NCBI GenBank assembly: GCA_030248065.1
Contig: JASAMV010004486.1
Coordinates: forward strand, 22,825-86,824
Direction of reading: 5' to 3'
DNA from: Rhynchonema sp. JSB1_4
Lineage: Eukaryota; Nematoda; Chromadorea; Monhysterida; Xyalidae
Length of the DNA: 64,000 bases
In this document: positions 35,754 through 48,100 of the stretch, one piece after another
Numbering within the stretch: the stretch's first letter is position 1
How the letters are laid out: every line of letters starts with the position of its first letter
Translations under genes and position numbers: made by a program
The notes under the pieces: model-generated
What the model was told of the DNA's origin: nothing
Database searches by the model: none
What the model saw: the letters and a program-made list of their open reading frames with translations, nothing else

Positions 35754-36324
35754 ACTATACCTGTGCTACTGTAAGCTTTACTGGTTGGGTAAATGCCTGG
35801 GGTAATAACTGTGAAATGCAAATGCTAGAAAAAAATTACGGCAACTGCATTGTGATATTATTCTGCACATCATTATTGTGTTCTTTGCTGCTCTTGTATA
35901 ACATTTGTCTTGCTGGTACACCAACTCTATATCACTTGTGTTTTATTTTGCAAGAACACCGGAACAATTACGAGTTAAATTTTACACTGTAGGTACCATG
36001 GTTCTTATACAGTACGTGTAGAGCATTGCAGTTTAATCCTTTCCCACAGCTAATTATAGCCTCTCGATTGCCTATATACTATCGGTGAAACATCAACCTG
36101 AATTCACCAGCAGTACACATGCGGCAGCCGGTGACAGACGTTCAAGCTTGATAATGTGATTGTTTAGGAGTGCAAAAACACATGATCTGAGCACAAAAAC
36201 ACAGCACTATAATTATACATAGTTTATCCCATTTATGTTCATGCACATGCTTGCTTTATCCTGCCAAGTAAAATCATTGTACAAAGCAATGCATTGTATT
36301 TTTATTTTATTGGGATTACCGGTT

Positions 36325-37510
36325 CTAATTTTCATGCGGCTTTATCCCATAGACGAGCTCACTGGTGCCTGTCCGCAAGCCGGTCAGATCTTCGAGCAGA
36401 ATTTTGCGGCCGTGAGTGTAGATTATCCACAGCTGAAGGCAATCGAGTTGCGTTAATTAGTCCAGGGGACATTAACGTCGTAGCTGATTTTAAGAATATA
36501 AAGAGCATGAACTCACTTCGCAGCAACCAGCAATTAGGCGGCCCACAGCCGCTGCCAGGATCAAAACGGCCAGAATCCAATCGCCGAAGAAAAGGTGGCC
36601 AGAGATGAGAAGCAAGGGCAGCGCGAACAGTGAAATCAATGTAAACCGGCCGAGAGGCGTGGAGAAACCTGAAGTTTAAGTTTAGGTTGATTTATGAATT
36701 TAGTTTCAACTCAGTTAAAAAGCTCATATACACGCATATACATATTATCAAACAAACGAACTTCGCTCGCTGGCCTTGCACACAATCCACGGCGGCTGCA
36801 GTTCGGCCGTTTCATTGACGCGGCCTTTCCACTTGGAGCCAAGCGTGTGACTGCAAACGAAGGCCAGCCACTCGCTGACGGGCAGGCAGAAAAACAGCTG
36901 GAATCAATAAACAGATCAATTTTTAAAGGATCAGACGAATTTTTTTGGAAATCATTCAATATAATACCGCTTGGTCATATTCCACAACCACCGAGCACCA
37001 AAGATACGTGCGAACTATTAGGTCGATCGTGACGTCGTACTGGAAGGTAAATACAAGTTTTTAAAAAAATAATAAAACTGTCAAGGTTTCTGGGTAATTT
37101 TTTTCAAAAAGTTGGCCCTCAGAACCCACCCAGGCACCGAACAGCGTCACCTGATTGAATCGGCGCGCAAAATACCCGTCAAGCGCTGGAAAACAACAGA
37201 AAAAATTAGCATATGGAATTAAAAAGTGCATAAAACAAAGCTTATGGTCCTACCATCCAGAAAAATCGAGAAAATTGCGATCAAAGTAAACCACAGCAAT
37301 GACCCAAAGCAAATACGAAGCAGTAAACCGATCAAGAAAAGGAAAAGTCGAGCATGGCCTGAAATAAAGGTGGAATTGTGAGTTTTGGTTCGCTTGATCA
37401 TGGAAAGAAGTAAGTTTCCGCAACTTAAAAATGAGACATTTACCGATAGAATTAGGAACGTTGAGAAATATTTTCCACAAGTCGCTGTCAGATTTATCAT
37501 TCGCATTCAT
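36325..37510 (-). CDS. CDP-alcohol phosphotransferase, phosphatidylinositol synthase type
   Basis: Seven phase-consistent exons: 37510-37444, 37358-37254, 37185-37130, 37039-36968, 36897-36762, 36668-36517, 36432-36325. Together they give 231 aa; animal PI synthase is about 213 aa. The N-terminus FLNVPNSIGHARLFLF matches the VPNLIGYAR start of the family. The catalytic signature DG-x2-AR-x8-G-x3-D-x3-D is complete across two exon junctions: DGYFARRFNQ, then VTLFGAW, then YDVTID. Several membrane helices follow. Such enzymes join CDP-diacylglycerol and myo-inositol to make phosphatidylinositol in the ER membrane; the PI (rather than PG or cardiolipin) assignment rests on the N-terminal motif and length. 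The C-terminus LWIIYTHGRKILLEDLTGLR is longer and more polar than usual. Donors of exon 5 (GTTCGT) and exon 3 are inferred from phase. Confidence 0.83.
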
Positions 37511-39745
37511 TATTATGACGATCAGAAAAGGTAATCGTGCCACACGCGCATAATAAAATGAGATTCTGAAAACGTCGTGCGCTGCAACACACACACACAC
37601 AGGCTTGCAGTGTCTGGATTTTGCGCTGTTGCCTAGCAGTAGCAGCTCTGCACACAGCACAGCGCAATCTGCCAAGCCCAGCATAAACACGGGGGCAGGT
37701 ACATGACATGTACATATGCAGGCTCGTTTAAAATTTTTATGGCAGCCAATTTGGTTGTTCCAGCCTTGGCAGCGGCTGAGAAACGCGCAGTACATACATA
37801 CATAGTTGCACTTTGGGATTTTCAACATTGTACCACTTAGTTAAACCTTGGGATTTTTAACATTGTACCACTTTTTATTGGTTTGATCTTCTTCACGTTT
37901 CTATAAATGAGATTTTTAAAAGAAAGGAAAGACTGGGTTTCTATATACCTATATTTCAGCAACCCGCTGGCACAATGTTTCTATTAACATAGGGGCTTCC
38001 ATTTTTCAGCGTTATTGGGGCTTAAGCTCGAATCTCATGGCGAAATGCTCAATACATATGGTACCTGACGGAAAAATGCTTATGACTTTATAACAAAGCA
38101 AACATTGAGTATACGATGAGCGCAAAACAGAGCTGAAGTTCGCGAATATAACCGCTTTCACAGTGCTGAAGTCACCTCGTGTTTGTAAGCTCACTGACAA
38201 GTGACCCACAATTTGTGTTTGTCTGCTACTGAAACATCAGCCGATACTAATTTACTATGATTAACTTTACATTTGATTCCTTAGTATCTCAGAACAAAGC
38301 AGTTACAGGACTACCCAGTCTCAGAAGCGCAGAACAAGCTTTATTTTAATAAGGAAGTGTGGTTTTCTTTGAAAAGCCTCCAAGTAGATGTGGCGCGCCG
38401 CACTGCTCAACTAAGACCGGATAAAGGCATAACACTGCACATGTAGCTCAAGCGTGGTCCATGCGCGCTGCAATGTGGCCGAACACCGCGCGCCACCAAT
38501 ATGAGCGTATGAGCGGATACGGCGCGCCACATGACGGGATATCAGACGCCACATAACATATCATCGGATGGATACTATGCGCCACAAAACGAGACGGTGC
38601 GGCACATTATTTGTATGGTGGATACCGCGAACCAGTCAAAATGTGAGTGGCTTCAATGCGCAACGAGCGGACACCAAGCGCCACAAAAGTCTGTGCGGAT
38701 ACCGCGCAGATTTGTACAGTATATTTTAGTGAAATAATTTTTTTGTTTTATCATTGCCGGCACACGGTCTGTTATACCACGACATAATTATCGATCTACA
38801 GAGAGCAATGCTTAGTTTAGAGAAAATTTAAATCGTTTTACTTCTGCGAATGCGGCACAAACTTTTATTTAATATTTTTGGAGCCGCTGAAACATCACAG
38901 ATCATATTTGATTCGTTCGCATCACTTTCAGTTTCATTTTGGAAAAAGGAAGGCAAACTACTGACATGCACAACGTGCGTTTTGGGAGAAATTCCGGGTT
39001 TAGATGCGCGCCAATTAATCTCAAACTAAAGTTCGGTAAATTTCAACCGCATTCAATCGAAACTTGTATGAGAACCAAAAAAGCCGCGCTGCGCGCGTTG
39101 TGGAGATTTTCTCAGGTAAAGTTACGTAATCCGATCATTTTTTTAACTTCAAACTGCGGGCGTAACAGACCTGTTCAAATGCACGCGAAACGCTAATAAT
39201 TATGGACGGACATGTACAAACTTGTATGCGTACTGTTGAGAACGTAGAAACTACTTTAGAATTCGGTTATGGAACTTTGTTATCGGTTTGGATTGGCCCA
39301 GTCATGTCTCTCTCCAGCAAGCCAGCAAATACCGACACGTTGTGAACACAACTGCAAAACCAAAGCGCACCGATTCGATCACGAACTTCTGTACTGATCA
39401 GAATCGAATTATTTTTTTTAATTTAAACGTTTGTAAAATCAGATAACGTAAATCAGTCATCATTTTCGCATAATTGCGAACAGGTGAATCAAAATGCAAT
39501 AGAGTGAAAGTTGAAACGTAATCACAGAGCAATTTAGCAGAAAAAACTGTTTGTTCCGAATTCTCGCAGAATTATCCGATCGCAGCGGCGTAAACTGATT
39601 GAATTTGGCCGATTAAATTTCATTTCATTTGCGCAAAAAAGCAGATTATGGACACTATAAGATCGTCGAGCAATCAGCCGTACATTCAGTTGATTCCACG
39701 TTTTGATATCGCTTCAATCCTGTATTCGACTCTCCTCAATCCAAG
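37511..39745. other. Intergenic region between PI synthase-like and Cys-rich genes
   Basis: The two genes are divergently oriented, so both promoters should lie here. It includes an AC microsatellite (about 37588-37601), two copies of a TTGGGATTTTCAACATTGTACC-like motif near 37812-37870, and a degenerate GCGGATACCGCGCCAC repeat field (38388-38712). No other gene was recognised. Confidence 0.45.
38388..38712. repeat. Degenerate repeat field rich in GGCGCGCCAC / GGATACCGCG
   Basis: Words such as GTGGCGCGCC, GCGCGCCACC, GGCGCGCCAC, GATACTATGCGCCAC, GGATACCGCG and AAGCGCCAC recur at irregular 30-60 base spacing in both orientations. Confidence 0.55.
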
Positions 39746-42677
39746 ATGCTGCGTTGGCTCGTTCTTACTTGGCTCGGACTCAGGACGGCCGAGTGCTGCT
39801 CCAGTACATTGACCTCCAGTAAGTCGGATTTATTATTAATTCCTGAGGGTCATTTATTTTTTGTGTCTATTTAAAATTGCGTTTCCCTAGTTTAGGTTTT
39901 CATTTTTGTTTTTGATCATGTTTCTGACAACCTGTTCGAATAAATTTAATCATTTATATTTATTAGAAACTGCTTTTTTGATCAATTTCACAGTCACACT
40001 TATGCGTGCAGGTGGTTGCGGCACGATCAATACGAATGGCTGTGTGATCATCAGTTACAGCGCACAGCAGAGCTCGGCCACTAACACGTATCCAGTTGGT
40101 GAGTGCGCCTGCGTTGTGTACAGTTTGATTCCTTCTTATTCTTGCTGTTAACTTTTTTCATTATCCGTTTCCGGCTTGTTTGGAACAAAAATGTAAAGGC
40201 AAACTATACGCCAACACGAGCCCGATCTCGGAGGTGGCAGATTAGTGAAACATTCACACGTGGCTGCTGATTCGGGAAATGTTACACGTTGTAGAATACA
40301 ACGGGGCGCATGATGATTTTATCTTTCTTTATGTTTTGTAAGCACACCACCTCCAAAATCGGGCTCGTGTTGGCGTAGTGTTATTATACTGTGTAGAAAG
40401 GTACAATAGTACTCCTGTATCAATTCAAATCCCAGTTTATTACAGTTCGCAAATCTATGGCCCTGAAGTTAAATTTATACTCTTGTGACTTCCGGGAAGT
40501 AGAAGTCAAAATCCGGAGAAGTCACTACCGCAGCAGAAGTGCCCGTCAAGGGTGTGATCGCCTGTTCCGCTCTGTCCGTTGACCGCTGCGTGCCGTCTAC
40601 TGTTCTCGCTCTGTTAATGAGCTGACCGAACGGGCAGTCACAAATTTCTGACTGCTACTGCAGGCAGCAAAAATAAAATAAAGGATTATAATTGAATGCC
40701 ACCATATTCATTCACACAGGCACAACGGCAACAGTTGGTTGTGCGGGCAGCGGGGAAGGCAACACGAATCTGCAGTTGTGGGACGGCAGCACGCCCTACA
40801 CGACCACGCAGACGTTGACGTGCTTGAGCTCGAACGTGTGGTCGAATATCGGCACGTTCCTATGTGGTGAGTGTCAGCCTAAGACTAAGGGCGGACTTAC
40901 AGTAGGTTGAGCACAGAATCCGGAAATATTTACATGCAAAAACTTTGATCTATTTCCGGATGCGGAACAGCATCTGCGTTCTCCGGAAATATTTCCGGAT
41001 TCCGTGCTCAACCTAAGTCCGCCCTTACTCTTAGGCGAGCCAATCAGCGTGGCAAAATTTGTTTCACGCGTTGCGTGAGAGAACGAAGTTTACTCGGGCA
41101 ACCCAATCTTTACATCAACACTGTTATTTACATCATTTCGAATATTCCAGCCTCTATCGCATGTTGAGGACAAGTACAATTCTGAATATCTGAATCTATT
41201 CCTTGACAAACATTTTGCATTCGAAAATTGTATGTAGGCCGGCAAAAATAGACGAGGTCCGGTGTTACCATAGCGCAGATTTAAAACGCACAATTCGAAA
41301 ATCGTAGAAACCAACCAAACCCAAAATCATTGTTGAAACATTCGTTGTTGTTGCAGGTTGCGCGCGTCCCTCGTCGCCTGCGTTCTTCAGCTCGATCATC
41401 CCCGCTCCAGTCGTGACCATTGGCTCCAGTTATGGTCCCCTTGACTTGGACGCTCAATGCGGCACACAGCAAATTCGTACGTTTTTTAACGTTTTTTTGA
41501 GTTTCAAACACGTACAGACCCTGCGAGAGCGCTAGTGCTTCATTCGAAAAAGATCATATCATATTGTTGGTGGATTCGATTGATTTTATTTACGGACAAT
41601 TATTCAAATATGGTATACGCAGTGGGTGACCACGAGATTTTGAAGGTTTATGGCACCGGAGAACTTCGATTGCGCCTCCCCACCACACAGAAGCTGCCCC
41701 GTTTTGAGACAAATGTCTCATTTTCAAATCTGAGGCAGCTGCTGGAAGAACCAAAACAAGTCCACATACTGTAGGGACTTCATCGAATTTACCCCTCCCC
41801 ATACAGCAAACGGCCTCCCTCAAAGACCATGGCTGAAAAAAAATAGAACCCAGGCGCTTGTATAGTCCGACAACAACTAATGCAGAATTTATGACAGTCA
41901 AACTGCCCGATCCGTAAAGCGGAAAACGTGCGCGCTCGCTTCAGACATGACAATTGGAATGGTTCGACTGGGGTTACGGTAGCAAGCAAAAAACCGAGAG
42001 AGAAAGAAAGAGAAAAAGAAGTGGCCAAAGCATGAATTTTTTTGCATAACGATACAAAAGAAGGCAATCATATGAAGTGGCTACCAGCCAAGAATAAAAA
42101 AACTTTTTGAAGGCACCGAAGCGTTGTATAAGCCGAGCCTGAAGGCGAGGAAGAGGAAAGAAAAGAAAAAGAAAGAATGTCTGCGAACTTCTAGTCTAAA
42201 ACCGGGCCAGCTTATCACTGGATTTTCCGCTTTACTAATCAGGCAGTGTGGCTGCCATAAATTCTGCGTTAGCTGTTGCTGGACTACACGTATATCAGAC
42301 TCTCAAGTATTGTTCGACGGTTCAGTCCCGGGTCACACACAGGTTCAGGCCCGGCCATTCAGAACTGGCCGATTCAGGCCCGGCTGGAGCTTAAGCCTAC
42401 AAATGGGTCAAATATGCTGGGCCTGAATCGACTGGGCCTGAAAAACAGGGCCTGCATAGGGCGGGCCTGAAAATCCTGGTCTGAAATGTCGCGGAATACC
42501 TCTCCAGTGTTCGCTCGCTCTGCAGAAATCGGCACCGAAAACCCTGCCGCCAACTCCCGAACATCGCTGTGCTGCGGCCCCGACGGCCAGTTTACGTACA
42601 AAACGGTGATTCCGAACGCTGGCGGTGGCGCACCGGCGATAGACTCCCAAACTGGTGTCGCGCTCAGTTGTGTCTAG
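39746..42677 (+). CDS. Secreted Cys-rich protein, nematode C6/DUF281-like
   Basis: Five exons (39746-39818, 40012-40098, 40720-40866, 41357-41476, 42526-42677) join in phase to 192 aa, and every intron is phase 1. The start MLRWLVLTWLGLRTAECCSS is a signal peptide followed by a CC pair. The body has GGCGTINTNGCVIISY, TATVGCAGSGEGNTNLQLWDG, LTCLSSNVWSNIGTFLCGGC, AQCGTQQI and SLCCGPDGQFTYKT, ending ALSCV. The first half follows the pattern of nematode C6-type domains (spaced cysteines, a TATV-C strand, a W-containing strand before the last cysteine), but I could not run a profile search. An extracellular location is likely; function is unknown. Introns carry repeat copies at 40196, 40888, 41868 and 42318. 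Confidence 0.75.
40196..40380. repeat. MITE family E, copy 2
   Basis: GGCAAACTATACGCCAACAC at the left is mirrored by TCGGGCTCGTGTTGGCGTAG at the right. It is located in intron 2 of the Cys-rich gene. Confidence 0.82.
40888..41030. repeat. MITE family G, copy 2
   Basis: AAGGGCGGACTTACAGTAGG to CAACCTAAGTCCGCCCTTA, with two GGAAATATTTCCGG blocks inside. It is the reverse orientation of the copy at 27175. Confidence 0.85.
41868..42290. repeat. Element with about 65 bp inverted termini
   Basis: GTCCGACAACAACTAATGCA through CCGTAAAGCGGAAAA is mirrored at the right by the reverse complement of GTCCAGCAACAGCTAACGCA through AGTAAAGCGGAAAA. It is located in the last intron of the Cys-rich gene; its interior is purine-rich and has no gene. 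Confidence 0.75.
42318..42497. repeat. Dispersed repeat family D, copy 3
   Basis: It contains TTCAGTCCCGGGTCACAC, GGCCCGGCTGGAGCTTAAGC and GGGCCTGAATCGACTGGGCC, ending TGTCGCGGAATA just before the last exon of the Cys-rich gene. Confidence 0.75.
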
Positions 42678-43245
42678 ATAATTGGCGCCACTCATCATGC
42701 GCATCGAGTCGTCTCGTGTCGTACTTTGCGTGATGTTTATATTGTCATCCTGTTTTCAGCATTATATTACACATAGACAACTGACATTTTTGCCCGCATT
42801 CCATTTGGTTCGTGCCACTATTTTCAACTTTTTTTATCTCACTGTAGCTACATTTCCGACAGCACCCTTTGGCTAGGTACTACATTCTGCGCTCTATACT
42901 CTGCCCTTCTTCTACGCTGTGTTTTTTTCACTTTGAGTGTCCTAATGTATGTACTATCCACTGTGTAAGAAAGTAGATTTTCCTAGATTGCTTCATATTT
43001 TCTTGCACTTCACTTCTTTCGATGTTTCATGCTTGCCGCTTCTCTGTTGCTGCACGCTCTCATGGGATTCATTCAGGTGCTGGTACCCTATCCCTAATGC
43101 TATTACACATACATTTACACTATTAGATTCCAAAACGTTCTTTATATGTATGTCAACACTTCGCTTCAATGACCCTTCAGTAACCGTGTTAGCATGACGT
43201 GGCGACAATAAAAGGCAACAACAAACGAAACTTTGCAGGTAGTAA

Positions 43246-43435
43246 AGGCAAACTACACCAACACGAGCCCGATTTCGAAAGTTGTGTGCATTCAAAACGA
43301 ATAGAAAGATAAAATCATCATGCTCCACTTTGTATTCTTCAACGTGCAACATTTCCCAAATCAGCAGCACGTATGAATGTTTCACTATTCTGCCAGCTGC
43401 AAAATCGGGCTCGTGTCGTTGTAGTTTGCCTATAC
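43246..43435. repeat. MITE family E, copy 3
   Basis: GGCAAACTACACCAACACGA to TCGGGCTCGTGTCGTTGTAG. It lies just outside the matched part of the left palindrome arm; its right-arm partner, if any, falls beyond the window. Confidence 0.85.
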
Positions 43436-43485
43436 ATTATAATATTAACATCGTACAACGTGGCAGCTTCCCTTTCACAAAATTG

Positions 43486-43933
43486 GTATTGGTCGCACAA
43501 TGATCATATAAGAATTCATCAAATCAATCCTGATTTTCACGTTCAGTCACTCTTAACCACTGTGCTACAGTTCCGGGTGCAATTCTAGGCTGAAAGTTGA
43601 AGTCGCGTGCACGCGACTTCCTAGTGCTAAAACATAGGGAGCGCACGCCAGCGCACGCGAAAAACTTCGCGTGCACGCGCGTGCACGTGCGTGCGTGCAC
43701 GCGACTTCAACTTTCAGCCTAGACTTGCACCCGGTACTGTATCTGTGATTCTCACAAAACATTTTCATCTGAAACTAATCTACATAGCAGAGCACCCACG
43801 TTGCTGCGGGTCTGAAACATTTTACGAACTGCATTGTTTGTGTGTGACGCAACGTCATTGTCCCGTCATTTTCCTGCTTTGCGATTCAGGAAAAAAATTT
43901 GACCAATTCTAAAAAGTCATTGTGTGACCAATA
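43486..43933. repeat. MITE family F copy 3 with nested GC-rich palindrome
   Basis: Family F termini at 43486 and 43933 are interrupted by a separate element at 43566-43742. Its counterpart in the right arm is 63547-63995. Confidence 0.85.
43566..43742. repeat. GC-rich palindromic element H, copy 1
   Basis: TACAGTTCCGGGTGCAATTC then CTGAAAGTTGAAGTCGCGTG is mirrored at the right end. The centre alternates purine and pyrimidine (GTGCACGCGCGTGCACGTGC). Other copies are at 54604-54830 (spacer) and 63739-63915 (right arm). Confidence 0.88.
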
Positions 43934-44096
43934 TCTGGAACATTTGCGCTCCGCCAAAGTTACATCGAAAAATATTCTTCTGGCTTGATAGGTTCCTTTG
44001 AATGGTTGCTTACCAACATACACCGATATAAAAGCAGAAACTTTATCGTCGTGCAGTATATTTTTACAGAAATAATCAACATCGGCATGGTAAATA

Positions 44097-44293
44097 AAGA
44101 CAAACTACACCAACACGAGCCCCCCTTGATTTCGAAGGTGACGAGTATTCAAAACGAATAGAAAGAGAAAATCATCATGACCCATTGTGTATTCTTCAAC
44201 GTGTAACACTTCCCAAATCAGCAGCCACGTATGAATGTTTCACCGCTCTTCCAGCTGCGAAATCGAGCTCGTGTTGGCGTAGTTTGCCTATAC
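44097..44293. repeat. MITE family E, copy 4 (left arm)
   Basis: GACAAACTACACCAACACGA to GCTCGTGTTGGCGTAGTTTG. The partner in the right arm is 63190-63385. Confidence 0.85.
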
Positions 44294-45151
44294 ACAAAAA
44301 ATGGCCGCGCCACAACTTTACGGGCTTTTGTTGTTCGCGCGGTGCGTAAAGTGACAGAAAACAGGAAACACGCGGCATTTATGAAGGTTTTACTGGTTAT
44401 TCCATGAACTTGATTTCAAAACAACCACGCCTGTGATCCACCACGCGGCGTCAACACGCAAGATTGATGCGCGTTCTGAAGGACAGACAAAAACATGCAA
44501 AAACAATGCCATCATGCGCAAAATACAAGGATACACACCTGCTTCGTACAAAGTAAACACAAGAAGCGGGTATGTACATACAAGGTCAACATTACAAACA
44601 GCAGCATCACAATGGAAATCAGTTAACTTCAAATCAAATGGAATTAAAAATAACATCAAAAACAAACTGCGTAAAACCATGCTCGTGTCCATTATGAAAA
44701 CATCGTTGCCTTATTGGGCCTTGGCATTCCAGTAGAGTTTTGCGGTCGAGTTTGCCTGCTTCACGAAACACGTGTGATCTGGCGTGGCCCAATGTAGACG
44801 GCAAACGTTTGTGTTCTGGAATGTCGCATGAAAATTTTTGTGATCCGTATTGGTCGCATATTGACTGTAATTGAGCATCTATCCGGAAATTTTTTCTGAA
44901 CGAAGCACATCAGATCGCCCCAGCGTACCACGTATTTAATTTTGTGCCAAAACATTTCTGTCGGTGTCACAGTCAGTTTCCCTGACCACTAGGAGCGTAA
45001 TACCGTCAGAAATGTTTCGAAAAAATATAAGTAGGACGCTGGTGATCTGCAGCGAGATGTGCTTTGCCATTCAGAAAATTTTTTGGATGGATTCTCAAAT
45101 GGTCATTGTGCGACTGATTATCATCCTATCAGTTGAGCAAAAAACCCATAC

Positions 45152-48100
45152 ATGAAAGTAGGTGTACGCATCGCAGTTGCACGTGTTTGAACAGAGGATG
45201 GAGCAACTGCCCTGATAGGGAATGCCTGAAAATGTAGAATAAAATGTTTCTCAAGCAACAGAAAGCATGCTGGTAGATCAACTGAGAACGAATGGGCTTG
45301 AATTTCGAGCGTCAAGCACAAATAATAAGTAAACGGCCCGTCCCAAGCATGTTACTGCACTGAGCGAGTATACGTAGACTTATCCGGATTATGCCAAATA
45401 CCCCCCCCCTCGGCCGAAAGCCCCAATGGGGGCTAATTCGGAAGTTTCTCGGCCAAATACATAAATCCATGGATATTTTCAATAATGTTTCATATACTTG
45501 CAGATAGTGCTTATTTGGGAAATTATTTTGTTTATCTGAAATGTAACATCCGGCGTGATTCCCAAATATGTAGGACACTATGGGACTAATTTGGTATACT
45601 GTATTTTCGAACCTGTGTGGTCGTTTCCAATGGTGGCCGAAACGCCCTCGGTATCTTTTATCGATTGATACTGGATAATGTTTGGTTTGGCTGAAAAGCG
45701 CATGTTTCACAATTCGCTAAAGCCCGCACAAAATTCGATAAAATAATATCAAAGCAACGTGATTAACCTGCGCATGTCACGGGCTGCACCGGTGCTTGGC
45801 AGCCTGAAAATTTACAAACACCGCTTTTAGCAACAATTACATATACAGCCAAATTGTCAATTTGTGAAACTATATGAATCCAAACTATCGTATACATTCT
45901 AGAAAATGATAAGGATCTTCGGTCTAAAACTCGAAATTCTATTATTTTGTTCGATCTGATCTCCTGCACCTGGTCTGACCTCTTGATCTACTCCCAATTT
46001 CCTCCTATCCGTCAAACACGAACGTAGAAAATGGGATTTTTCGCGCGTAAAAATGAAACAAATTGCGAAAATCTCATATCAAACATTCGTCGTTACGTTA
46101 GGCAATACGTTCTGTCTTTCTCCAACTTATTTTTGTAAACCGGGAAATAATGAGAGACAAGCTACAGCATGTACATATACCATGCGACGTGCCTTTTAAA
46201 TGTGGGCGTGAGGAAGGAAATGCGGTGTGTTGCCCACGCATACCAGAAAAAAGTCGAAACCCTTTGCTCAAAACCGACCAATCTTGTACTGACAGATGAA
46301 TGGGTAGTTCAAATTTACATCAACCATTCCACCCAAATTCGCTCCTGCGTCCATGCGCACGCCATATTCGGCACCGCTGTTTGGCTCGCCCGCCCTGCAC
46401 AAAGTCAGATTTGCATTTTTGTTAAGAACAGACGATGTGCTGAACCTGCGGGCTCCCATCCATCTCGGTCCCGCCATCTCGGTCCTGGTCACTTCGGTCC
46501 CGCCATCTGGGTCCCAGGTCATCTCGGTCCCGACCATCTGGGTACCGACCATTTCGGTACCGGACCATCTCGATCCCGACCATTTCGGAACCGGACCATC
46601 TCGGTACCGGGTCATCTCGGTACCGGGTCATCTCGGTACCGGACCATCTCGGTACCGGGTCATCTCGGTACCGGGTCATCTCGGTACCGGGCCATCTCGG
46701 TACCGGACCATCTCGGTACCGGGTCATCTCGGTACCGGGTCATCTCGGTACCGGGCCATCTCGGTACCGGACCATCTCGGTACCGGGTCATCTCGGTACC
46801 GGGTCATCTCGGTCCCAGGATATCGCGATCACATTGATTGCTGATGAAGTCGATGTGGATGAAGTCGAAAACCCGAAAAAATCTCGAAGTGAAAAACTCA
46901 GAAAAATATAAAATGCCTGAAGAACAATATTTTTTTGATCGAAAATGGATATGCATGTACATAGGCTAGATACTGTGATTCATGCACAGAAATGCTCATT
47001 TGATGATGTCTGTCTGGGAGCCTAAGCTCAAGCCTAAGCCTGAATGAAGGCCTATGCCGTTCAACTTTTGTGAATGGCACCCACATACAGCAAGAACAGT
47101 TATTCCTGGCTGGCAGCCTAAGCCTAGGCCTAATTCTGAATGAAAGTATGAACAGGAGTATTCTTGTGAATGGCTTCCACATATGTATGAACAGAACAGC
47201 TCTTCCTGGCTGGCAGCCTAAGCCTAAGCCTAATCCTGTATGAAAGTATGAACAGGAGTATTTTTGTGAATGGCTCCCACATATGAACAGGTCTTCCTGG
47301 CTGGCAGCCTAAGCCTAAGCCTAATCCTGAATGAAAGTACATTTGAACAGCGATACTTAGTGAACGGTTTCCATATGTGGATAGGACTTCCTGGCTAGCA
47401 GCCTCAATTTTCTTCTGAAAGCGATTATGATCTAATTTATATGACAGCAGTACTTTTTCACAAGACTGACAGACGCAGCTTCAAAAAAAGCCCAAAAGGA
47501 CCAAAGACATCGCGTTTTCTTTTTATTGCATTGAATTTTCAAATTACGAAGAAAGCTGAACATAGTGGGAAGTACGAAACAAAGGGCAAAACAGTGCTCA
47601 AAACTACCGGTACCGAAATGTTCGGTCCCGAGATGGTCGGGACCGAGATGGCGGCACCGAAATGGTCGGTACCCAGATGGTCGGGACCGAGATGACCTGG
47701 GACCGAGATGGCGACACCGAAATGGTCGGGACCGAGATCGCGGGACCGAGATGACTGGGAGCAGTTTCAAAGTGATTTGAGTATTTTTTGACTATACTTG
47801 AGTACTAATTTTTTTTACTTTCCCCTCTTCCCGGAATATCACCATTTTTTATTCCGGGAGGGGGACGTCCATAAAGGTATATGTGTATCGACATGTACAC
47901 AATGTTGGAATTCGTGTATTTTTTGGAAAAAAATCATGCGCTAAAACAATTGATTTCCTTTGAAGATCACTGTCATTTCCCATTTTTTAGTCAACCCTGT
48001 TCGCACAGATACAATGTACTGTGAAACACTCGTCATGTTGATATATGAACCTAGAAACCGACTGGCTTTGCAACACCCCGTGTCGATGAAACATCAGTGA

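Noticed and set aside
36694..37032. Plus-strand 112-codon open frame
   Set aside because: It is the antisense shadow of PI synthase-like exons 4 and 5, whose splicing phase and motif are far better supported.
46169..46844. Open frames of 222 and 163 codons rich in S/R/G/V/P
   Set aside because: They run across a 16 bp tandem satellite. With no stop in the unit, all three frames stay open, so length is not evidence of coding.
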